Shown here: positions 6,701 to 11,062 of the stretch, piece by piece
Numbering within the stretch: position 1 is the first letter of the stretch
Layout: each line of letters starts with the position of its first letter
From: Candidatus Hydrogenedens terephthalaticus JGI OTU-1
GTDB lineage: Bacteria; Hydrogenedentota; Hydrogenedentia; Hydrogenedentales; Hydrogenedentaceae
Direction of reading: 5' to 3'
Length of the DNA stretch: 11,062 bases
NCBI GenBank assembly: GCA_000493945.1
Contig: AWNW01000011.1
Location: 36,664-47,725, forward strand
Program-made: the position numbers and the translations under genes
Notes under the pieces: model-generated
What the model was told of the DNA's origin: nothing
Database searches by the model: none
Seen by the model: only the letters and a program-made list of their open reading frames with translations

Positions 6701-7953
6701 CGTATAAGGTCCGCTATGTGGCAGAAGATGCCTCAGGCAATAAATCATCAAAAGATATGCCTGTTCAGATTGTGGATACTACAAAACCTGTTATTAATTT
6801 ATTAGGTGCAAATCCGATTATTGTGGAATGCAAATCGAACTTTGTTGACCCGGGTGCAACAGCGACTGATATATGTGATACAAATGTTGCAGTTACAGCT
6901 ACAGGCACGGTGGATACGAATGAAGTTGGTTCGTATACGATCACATATACAGCAACTGATGATTCGGGTAATTCTGCAACTCCAGTAACTCGTACAGTCA
7001 ATGTAGTTGATACCACGAAACCTGTGGTAACACTACTTGGTAGTGCGGAAGTGGTATTAGAATGTAAAGCCACATTCAACGACCCGGGTGCCACAGCAAC
7101 GGATGGTTGCAGTGGAAACTTAAATGTTGTAACCGCCGGTAGTGTAAATGTAAATACACCGGGCGTATACACGCTGACTTACACAGCCACCGATGCTTCG
7201 GGCAATTCCGATTCCAAGACTCGTGTAGTCCGTGTCGTTGATACCCAGAAACCGACAATAACCTTGAATGGACCTAGCACAATTGAAATTCAAGTAGGAC
7301 AAACCTTTACTGACCCAGGTGCAACCGCAACTGATGCTTGTGCAGGTGATCTTGAAGTTCAAGTATCTGGTAAAGTAAATACCAGTGTTGCTGCTACATA
7401 CGAACTTGTCTACTCTGCACAAGACCCAGCAGGCAATAAAGCACAAGTTAGCAGGAAAGTTGTTGTGAAAGAGGCTCCTGTGGTTATTACAGGAAATCTA
7501 TCCATCACTCCTGCAGTTGTTGACTTCGGCAAGCAGTTGATTGAAAAGACATACAAACAGAAGATCGTCCTTGCAAACAAAGGTAAGATTGCTGTCAATG
7601 TGGCAATTGATGTCAAGGATACAGCTAACAATGTATTTGCAGTAACATTTGAGTCTGCAAATATAGAGGTGCCCGCAGGCGAAACGAAGTATGTTGAAGT
7701 TGCGTTTGCTCCGAAGAAAGTCGGAACATACGCCGGTAAGGTGCTGTTTGTTGTATCGGATGGTGTCAGTGCTGCGAAAGAGGTGTATGTTGACCTTGCA
7801 GGTGAAGGTTACAAACCGAAACGCAGGTTCTTGTTCATCTCTTGTTCGCCGACAGAAGGAACAACCAATTACATGGCTGATTTGATGTTCATCACAATGA
7901 CAAGCGCGGTGATGTTCTTCGTCCTCAGAAGGAAAAGAGCAAATAATAGTTAA
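3727..7953 (+). CDS. Giant exported Ig-repeat surface protein with choice-of-anchor-D domain and Cys-containing C-terminal anchor
   Basis: A 1408-residue secreted multi-domain protein. A Sec signal peptide (basic start, hydrophobic 17-31, cleavage near MSA-Q33/34) is followed by three ~130-residue repeats (about 37-160, 172-300, 317-443) resembling DUF11-type surface repeats. Ten tandem DUF5011/bacterial-Ig-like repeats fill 446-1249; nearly all carry DPGATA-T-D and end in a V-V-D linker. An ASH-type choice-of-anchor-D domain occupies about 1257-1361, with the expected VDFG, VTFAP-like and LAGEG motifs. The tail has F-I-S-C-S around C1373, a hydrophobic segment (about 1386-1400) and RRKR. There is no enzymatic domain, so a structural or adhesive surface role is inferred. 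The gene is probably monocistronic: strong promoter upstream, perfect 14-bp terminator 28 bp after the stop. Repeats are similar at DNA level, so internal recombination and length variation are likely. Confidence 0.85.
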   Translation: MKAGKFIARLTSTRTTISVCLLMMGFLVVAMSAQGLVTVTKQITGLDANGYFVNGTAELSVQVTINYDGSEGQITALGYEEKIPAGFSYLGPLASENPTPPIVPGAGTTGTLNFAYIFVPSFPATFTYRIACPPSICEPGQLQGKVLYRTTGPQLESATTTNVIQLEPTSLSFTRELSGPGVSGINNNFYIPGQDIYVTIRIEKEGPQAITALGFQDTLPANWTYQGLLEGSLPVEPTIGETGLLEFAYITIPSFPAQFTYIVNVPNSFSGPAVIGGDIVEGLETKSSAVVYRTCGDPILSPKVETPLDGAVPCLLVSRSFTRNYYIPGEVVEVTINIRINPDNPCPSPVTALGYEEFIPAGWTYEGPLASENPTPPIVPAFGATGTLSFAYIFVPNLSGSGASFTYRMKASESSSGPQIITGRAKYRLSGGELLSDIAVSELIDDTPPELTLLGDPEVTVECGTNYVDAGATAIDVPDGDLTAQIQVTNNVNTAVPGDYTVDYSVTDSSNNTDTDQRIVHVVDTTKPVINLVGANPLVVECKSTFNDPGATATDACDQNVIVNVSGTVDTNTVGEYTLTYTATDASNNTADPVTRTVQVVDTTAPVITIIGPNPYLLECHSVYSDPGATATDACQGNVAVTNNAATAVNANEPGDYTVTFTATDANGNTATATRVVQVRDNLAPTVTIIGANPHTVQCGSTFNDPGATATDACDGVLTVNKTGTVNTNQVGSYQITYTATDRAGKTGQATRTVNVVDTTAPTVTLIGAAEITHECGLNFVDPGATANDTCAGILDVVVSGYIYENQVGDYTLIYTATDSNNNSANKTRTIHVVDTQGPEITLNQEEMTIECNGVFTDPGATALDRCDVGIPQVLTAAAIYMVDAIYGDTLVAAIDTSEAGKTYKVRYLATDSSDNQTTADMPVQIVDTTPPVITLNQEEMVIECGGVFADPGATAVDSCGNVIQILTAAAIYDAQTMYTVSSIDTSSAGKAYKVRYVAEDASGNKSSKDMPVQIVDTTKPVINLLGANPIIVECKSNFVDPGATATDICDTNVAVTATGTVDTNEVGSYTITYTATDDSGNSATPVTRTVNVVDTTKPVVTLLGSAEVVLECKATFNDPGATATDGCSGNLNVVTAGSVNVNTPGVYTLTYTATDASGNSDSKTRVVRVVDTQKPTITLNGPSTIEIQVGQTFTDPGATATDACAGDLEVQVSGKVNTSVAATYELVYSAQDPAGNKAQVSRKVVVKEAPVVITGNLSITPAVVDFGKQLIEKTYKQKIVLANKGKIAVNVAIDVKDTANNVFAVTFESANIEVPAGETKYVEVAFAPKKVGTYAGKVLFVVSDGVSAAKEVYVDLAGEGYKPKRRFLFISCSPTEGTTNYMADLMFITMTSAVMFFVLRRKRANNS
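3835..5050 (+). repeat. Three N-terminal ~130-residue repeats of the surface protein
   Basis: Each unit opens with a strand region before a Y-(I/F)-x-(P/N)-G segment, then ALG-[YF]-[EQ]-[ED]-x-[IL]-PA-[GN]-[FW]-[ST]-Y-x-G, then TG-x-L-x-FAYI-x-[VI]-P and F-T-Y-[RI]. Copies begin near 3835, 4240 and 4675. Copies 1 and 3 are closest: LASENPTPPIVP is identical, and a 23-base stretch is identical at DNA level (4003-4025 and 4831-4853). Copy 2 is more diverged, with EGSLPVEPTIGE in that place. Confidence 0.8.
5062..7473 (+). repeat. Ten tandem DUF5011/Ig-like repeats
   Basis: Unit starts, placed at the Asp of the D-T-[TQ]-x-P linker, are 5062, 5296, 5530, 5767, 5998, 6229, 6508, 6775, 7009 and 7240. 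Spacing is 231-237 bp except units 6 and 7 (279 and 267 bp), which carry an extra LTAAAIY-containing insertion. Units 2-9 each have two Cys, one in the [VIL]-[EQ]-C strand and one just after DPGATATD, so an intra-domain disulfide is possible. Unit 1 lacks the second Cys and unit 10 lacks the first. Units 2 and 8 are near copies (VECKS, GTVDTN, TP/DP-VTRTV), and units 6 and 7 form another pair, pointing to duplication inside the array. Confidence 0.9.
7813..7950 (+). other. C-terminal sorting/anchor signal of the 1408-residue protein
   Basis: Residues 1363-1408: K-P-K-R-R-F-L-F-I-S-C-S, a short polar linker to Y-M-A-D, a hydrophobic stretch of about 15 residues, then RRKR. A short motif with Cys (C1373, codon at 7843), a membrane segment and a basic tail is the tripartite plan of bacterial C-terminal sorting signals such as MYXO-CTERM. 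The same plan recurs at the end of the next protein. A plain membrane anchor is the simpler alternative. Confidence 0.6.
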
Positions 7954-7980
7954 GACGCAATAGATCACGATTGATAGAAT

Positions 7981-8023
7981 CCGACCCCTACATCAAAGAC
8001 GATGTAGGGGTCGGTCGTTTTAT
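7981..8023 (+). terminator. Strong intrinsic terminator after the surface-protein gene
   Basis: A perfect 14-bp stem (7981-7994 with 8001-8014), rich in G and C, closes a 6-base loop AAAGAC and is followed by TCGTTTTAT. It lies 28 bp after the stop and separates the large gene from the downstream operon. Confidence 0.92.
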
Positions 8024-8104
8024 GTGTTGTTTATAGATAACAGAATTTAATTTGTGCGTATACTTTTTTTACAATATTAAGAACCAAACTTTATAAAAAG
8101 ACAT

Positions 8105-8110
8105 TATAAT
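8105..8110 (+). promoter_or_regulatory. Possible -10 box for the downstream operon
   Basis: A perfect TATAAT stands 37 bases before the start at 8148, after the terminator, where a promoter is expected. No recognisable -35 hexamer lies 16-18 bases upstream and the region is very AT-rich, so this is weak. Confidence 0.3.
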
Positions 8111-8147
8111 AATAGACTATCAATAAAAATTATACTGGAGAATTTTG

Positions 8148-8693
8148 ATGAAAAATTTGTTTTTTTTCTCTACTTTTATTGTTATCCTTCTTGCAATTCA
8201 ATTACAATTGAGGGCTGATAATCCACCTGTTTTAACCATTCAACCATCCCCACAATATGATTATATTTTTGGTTTTGTAGAGGTAGGAAAAATAGCCGAG
8301 AAGGAAATGTATATTATCAATACAGGACAAGGGATATTGTCCGGGTCTGTTACTCTGGAAGATGCAGAGCAGAACGATTCTAATAACGAAAAAGTATTTT
8401 TTATATCGGGGGATACAAATTTTTCTCTGTTTGAAAATCAGTCTGCTGTAATCAAAATTAAATTCATGCCCCTGAAAGCGAAAGAGTATCAGGGCAAATT
8501 AAAAGTAGTTGCATCAGAAAGCCAGAGTGCGGAAATAACACTCAAAGGGATAGGAAACAAAGCACCTAAAGCGTATTATCTCTTTGGATGTGGACAATCT
8601 TCTGAAAATAAAATGTCATACTATATGGATTTTGTTGTTATTCTATTTGCTATATTTTTCCTTACCACAAGAAAAAGTAAAATAACGGTTTAG
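8148..8693 (+). CDS. Small exported protein: one choice-of-anchor-D domain plus the Cys-containing C-terminal anchor
   Basis: A 181-residue protein that looks like a minimal version of the end of its upstream neighbour. A Sec signal peptide (MKNLFFF, hydrophobic 4-19, cleavage after LRA at 21-23) leads to one ASH/choice-of-anchor-D-type beta-sandwich (about 28-137). That domain contains FGFVEVGK, a strand IINTG, then IKIKFMPLKAKEYQGKLKV and LKGIG, the same order as VDFGK, VLANKG, VEVAFAPKKVGTYAGKV and LAGEG in the large protein. The tail is APKAYYLFGCG, with C148, a polar linker, a hydrophobic run (about 162-172) and RKSK. GGAG lies 7 bases before ATG 8148; an in-frame TTG three bases earlier is less likely. 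It is the first gene of a probable operon with the phosphodiesterase 33 bp downstream. Function is unknown; a membrane-attached surface or periplasmic role is inferred. Confidence 0.75.
   Translation: MKNLFFFSTFIVILLAIQLQLRADNPPVLTIQPSPQYDYIFGFVEVGKIAEKEMYIINTGQGILSGSVTLEDAEQNDSNNEKVFFISGDTNFSLFENQSAVIKIKFMPLKAKEYQGKLKVVASESQSAEITLKGIGNKAPKAYYLFGCGQSSENKMSYYMDFVVILFAIFFLTTRKSKITV
8562..8690 (+). other. C-terminal sorting/anchor signal of the 181-residue protein
   Basis: Residues 139-181 align with the tail of the 1408-residue protein: P-K-x-x-[FY]-L-F, then [SG]-C-[SG], six to seven polar residues, Y-x-x-D or Y-M-D, a hydrophobic segment and a basic end. The Cys codon is at 8589. Because the domain before it is also shared, common ancestry of the whole module and independent use of a sorting signal both remain possible. 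Confidence 0.6.
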
Positions 8694-8726
8694 AAAACAA
8701 ACATATAACATAAGGACAATCTAAGA

Positions 8727-9548
8727 GTGAGGAAAGTTTTTTTTACAGGGTATATTGCATTCTATTTAATTCTAACGGGTTCCGTTCTGTTTGCGGAAAC
8801 AGGAAAGGTATCTTTACCCGCTCCCAAGCATGGTGGTGTATATGTAATTTCCCATCGTGGGTTTCATCAGGGTTATCCGGAGAATACCTTGATTGCCTAT
8901 CAGAAAGCCATTGAATTAGATGTTGATTTTATTGAGATAGACTTGCGAACAACAGCGGATGGGGAAATTGTAAGTATTCATAATAGTAAGGTGGATGATT
9001 ATACAAAGGATGTTAAAGGAGAAGTAGCAAAGTTTTCATTAGAGGAATTAAAAAAGATAGATATTGGTAGTCGTGTGGGAATGGAATTCGCAGACCAGCG
9101 AATTCCCACTTTAGATGAGATTTTGGAATTGTGCCAGGGGAAAGTGGGGTTGTATCTGGATATGAAAAATGCAGACCCTAAAAAAGTCCTTGAAAAACTT
9201 GAAAAATATGGGATGAAGCACCATGTTGTTTGGTATGGAGGTTCACGGGACCTTGAAACCGTAAAAAAAGAATGTTCGGATTGTTTTATCATGCCTGACC
9301 CGGGACCCGAAAAGCACCTTGAATACATCCTCACACGGTTTTCTCCACCTGTGATTGCATCGGATTTCAAATCATGCACGGCAAGTTTTGTAAAAACCTG
9401 TCATGAACGAGGAGTGATTGTGTTTATGGACGATGCAGGACCTGACTCCTGGGAAGAAGCGATAAATCGGGGTGTTGATGGAATACAAACAGATTTTCCT
9501 CATAAACTTATCGAGTATCTTGAGAAGCGAGGTCAAAAAAAGGAATAA
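8727..9548 (+). CDS. Exported glycerophosphodiester phosphodiesterase family protein
   Basis: A 273-residue GDPD-family TIM barrel with an N-terminal Sec signal (hydrophobic 4-22, cleavage after LFA at 21-23). The catalytic set is intact: HRG at 43-45, PENT at 51-54, the metal-binding E-x-D at E70/D72, and H85 in the IHN strand. RIPTLDEIL (125-133) and LDMK (144-147) are further family landmarks. Glycerophosphodiesterases hydrolyse deacylated phospholipids such as glycerophosphoethanolamine to glycerol-3-phosphate and an alcohol; the signal peptide places this one in the periplasm or on the surface. The start is GTG at 8727 with AAGGA 10 bases upstream; no in-frame ATG near it would keep the signal peptide. 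The final codons contain the ribosome binding site of the next gene. Family membership is confident, substrate is not. Confidence 0.9.
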   Translation: MRKVFFTGYIAFYLILTGSVLFAETGKVSLPAPKHGGVYVISHRGFHQGYPENTLIAYQKAIELDVDFIEIDLRTTADGEIVSIHNSKVDDYTKDVKGEVAKFSLEELKKIDIGSRVGMEFADQRIPTLDEILELCQGKVGLYLDMKNADPKKVLEKLEKYGMKHHVVWYGGSRDLETVKKECSDCFIMPDPGPEKHLEYILTRFSPPVIASDFKSCTASFVKTCHERGVIVFMDDAGPDSWEEAINRGVDGIQTDFPHKLIEYLEKRGQKKE

Positions 9549-9554
9549 AGATTG

Positions 9555-10238
9555 ATGATTCAATTAAATACGGGAAGGGTCTTGCAGGCAGTAGATTTAA
9601 TAATGACTTTGCATAAAGAACAGAAAAGGAAAGGACGAGATGTCCCTTATATAACCCATTTGTTCATTGTTGCAAGTAAGGTTCTGGAGGAAGGAGGGGA
9701 TGAAGACCAGTTTATTGCCGCATTATTGCATGATTCTGTTGAAGACCAAAGCCAATCTACTGCTGTCAAGATGGCAGATAAATTTGTTGAAATGTTAGCA
9801 AAAGACACTAAAGAAGATAGCGAATCATTTCTGATATCCTTAATGAAAGAAGAGGATAGAAATAAAGATGCTTTTGAGTTATTGAAAAAAATTGAAATTA
9901 TATTTGGCTCTAAGGTTGCTTACTATGTGATGCAATGTTCCGATTCCTTTACCTATCCCAAAAAACCCTGGAAACAAAGGAAAGAAGAATTTATAGCCCG
10001 TTGTTATTCAATGTCAGCAGAGGTAAAACTTATTGTTGCGTGTGATAAGTGGCACAATTTATATTCGCTGTATCATGATCACTGTAAAGAAGGAGATAGT
10101 ATCTGGTCGCGGTTTAACGGCAAAAAAGAAGGGTCTCTCTGGTATTATCGTGAAATTATTCAGGCATTGAAAATGGACTGGCAACACCCCATACTTTCTG
10201 AGTTGGAGTTTTACCTTACCCGTTTATTAGAAAAATAA
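9555..10238 (+). CDS. HD-domain phosphohydrolase, SpoT-hydrolase-like
   Basis: A 227-residue cytoplasmic protein with the RelA/SpoT-type HD fold and no synthetase, TGS or ACT domain. Metal and catalytic positions are visible: H35 in PYITH, H59-D60 in ALLHD, E63-D64 just after, and D164 in ACDKWHNL with N168. These match the H, HD, ED and D-x-x-x-N pattern of (p)ppGpp hydrolases. The PWKQRKEEF segment (138-146), followed by the D164 helix and a late W-x-R-F then LWYYREI, is typical of small bacterial HD proteins of this group. Residues about 66-112 form a longer charged insertion. Likely roles are alarmone or other nucleotide pyrophosphate hydrolysis. It follows the phosphodiesterase stop by 6 bp, with AGGA inside the end of that gene, so the two are probably translationally coupled. 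TTG at 9552 is an alternative start with slightly better spacing. Confidence 0.8.
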   Translation: MIQLNTGRVLQAVDLIMTLHKEQKRKGRDVPYITHLFIVASKVLEEGGDEDQFIAALLHDSVEDQSQSTAVKMADKFVEMLAKDTKEDSESFLISLMKEEDRNKDAFELLKKIEIIFGSKVAYYVMQCSDSFTYPKKPWKQRKEEFIARCYSMSAEVKLIVACDKWHNLYSLYHDHCKEGDSIWSRFNGKKEGSLWYYREIIQALKMDWQHPILSELEFYLTRLLEK

Positions 10239-10244
10239 AAATGT

Positions 10245-11062
10245 TTAGTTAAATCCTATTTTTGGGACACGCGGAACTTTTAGTTTCCTACCTGCGGGCA
10301 GGAGATATGGTTTCTTTAGGTTATTGAGTTGGATAATCTCATCTTTCGTTACACGCATATCCCGTGCTATAGAATCCAGGGTATCGCCATATTTCACTGT
10401 GTATATAATAGTCTCTCCTGTAGGAGCCGAAGGCTTTGGAGATTCCTGTGTTACGGTTTCCTCGCTTTTTGGTTTTTCCTCTGTAATTGTGGTTGCAGGT
10501 GTCGTTTGTGTATCTGTGGTATTGGCTTTATTTTCAGCTTCAGGTAAAGTTAAAGGAGCAATTTGGGCAGGTGGTTCGGCAGGAGGGGATGCTTTTGGCT
10601 TTTCCTGTGGAGCGAGTGCTTTTTGTTGGGGTTGTTTTACCTCTACTCCTTGAGGGACATATACAACCAAATTAAATCCAAACTTAATCAGATTGGGGTC
10701 CTGTATCCCGTTCCATGCCATAAGATCTTTGGGTTTTACCTGATACTTTTGAGCAATATTATATAAAGTTTCTCCGCGTGCGATTTTATGATTGATTGCT
10801 TTTGTTCCCGGAGGTTGAGGTGCTTTTCCAATAGATTTCATTTCGGTCTCTGCTTTTTGAGGAGCAGAAGTTTGTTGTTCTGTTTGTACCTCTTCTTTTG
10901 GTGGCTCTGCTGTTGCAGTTTCCACAGGTTTTTCTTCTTGTTCAGGTTTTGTTTCTGTGACTATTTGTGTTAGGTCTTGAGCAACACTTGTTTCTGTAGG
11001 TTGGGTAGTATTTGTAGGAGTTGTTTCTGCGGAAGGTAATGTACTTTCCGCAGGAGTAGTTG
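10245..11062 (-). CDS. LysM-domain envelope protein with a long Pro/Thr/Glu/Gln-rich region (N-terminus beyond window)
   Basis: The frame stays open from the stop at 10245 to the right edge, so at least 272 codons are present and the start lies outside; an internal GTG at 10925 is not a credible start. The visible N-terminal half is low-complexity, rich in Thr, Pro, Glu, Gln and Ala, and likely a flexible spacer. Two LysM domains follow. The first (10653-10796) reads HKIARGETLYNIAQKYQV and has the W-N-G-I turn; the second (10272-10409) reads YTVKYGDTLDSIARDMRV and has L-N-N-L. They are separated by another ~80-residue Pro/Ala/Glu-rich linker. LysM domains bind N-acetylglucosamine in peptidoglycan, so this is probably a cell-wall-associated protein. 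Any signal peptide or catalytic domain would lie outside. Its stop faces that of the HD gene across 6 bp, with no terminator hairpin between them. Confidence 0.85.
   Translation of the reverse strand, partial: TTPAESTLPSAETTPTNTTQPTETSVAQDLTQIVTETKPEQEEKPVETATAEPPKEEVQTEQQTSAPQKAETEMKSIGKAPQPPGTKAINHKIARGETLYNIAQKYQVKPKDLMAWNGIQDPNLIKFGFNLVVYVPQGVEVKQPQQKALAPQEKPKASPPAEPPAQIAPLTLPEAENKANTTDTQTTPATTITEEKPKSEETVTQESPKPSAPTGETIIYTVKYGDTLDSIARDMRVTKDEIIQLNNLKKPYLLPAGRKLKVPRVPKIGFN

Noticed and set aside
6765..7172. 135-codon antisense frame inside the Ig array
   Set aside because: Its periodic composition mirrors the repeat codons of the sense gene; it has no ribosome binding site and no independent domain.
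2602..10238. Defence system (toxin-antitoxin, CBASS-like, retron, CRISPR)
   Set aside because: A cNMP-binding protein and an HD protein are present, but there is no cyclase, effector, reverse transcriptase or repeat-spacer array, and the HD protein matches the SpoT-hydrolase pattern rather than a Cas3 or effector HD.
10324..10653. 109-codon plus-strand frame opposite the LysM gene
   Set aside because: It is a shadow of the LysM-protein coding strand, with no start signal and low-complexity content.

Overview
The window is AT-rich bacterial chromosome with short intergenic gaps, good AGGAG-type ribosome binding sites and one sigma70-like promoter. I see no phage, transposase, CRISPR, tRNA or rRNA. 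Sec and Tat signal peptides, a Tat-exported hydroxypyruvate-isomerase-like TIM-barrel protein, a very large Ig-repeat surface protein and a LysM protein suggest a free-living Gram-negative. The Tat-exported sugar isomerase is a habit of the Planctomycetes/Verrucomicrobia/Hydrogenedentes type of environmental lineage, but this is inference from gene style and the phylum is not resolved.

Layout. (1) Positions 1-1096, minus strand: a nucleotide-sugar pair, a UDP-glucuronate-4-epimerase-like enzyme followed 9 bp later by gmd (GDP-mannose 4,6-dehydratase, cut by the window edge); probably the end of a polysaccharide locus. (2) 1097-1690: a non-coding divergent region with a strong orphan terminator hairpin and a GAAA-tetraloop hairpin. 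(3) 1691-2116, plus: a stand-alone cyclic-nucleotide-binding domain protein. (4) 2117-2601: a convergent intergenic stretch filled with dispersed-repeat-like sequence (a ~125-bp imperfect palindrome of ACAAAG units, a small perfect hairpin, and a TTCG-periodic tract). (5) 2602-3489, minus: the Tat-exported TIM-barrel protein. (6) 3727-7953, plus: a 1408-residue exported protein with its own promoter and a strong terminator. It has three ~130-residue N-terminal repeats, ten DUF5011-like Ig repeats, a choice-of-anchor-D/ASH-type domain and a Cys-containing C-terminal anchor. (7) 8148-10238, plus: a probable three-gene operon of a small protein with the same last two modules, an exported glycerophosphodiester phosphodiesterase and an HD-domain (SpoT-hydrolase-like) protein. 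(8) 10245 to the right edge, minus: a Pro/Thr/Glu/Gln-rich protein with two C-terminal LysM domains, truncated at its N-terminus.

How it fits together. Most of the window serves the cell envelope: sugar nucleotides, large surface protein, periplasmic phosphodiesterase, peptidoglycan-binding LysM protein. The best candidate for something undescribed is the C-terminal tail shared by the 1408-residue and 181-residue neighbours: PK-x-x-[FY]-LF, then [SG]-C-[SG], a short polar linker, a hydrophobic segment and a basic end. It looks like a lineage-specific protein-sorting signal, comparable in layout to MYXO-CTERM. No processing enzyme for it is visible here. I found no evidence of a defence system or other multi-gene novelty.
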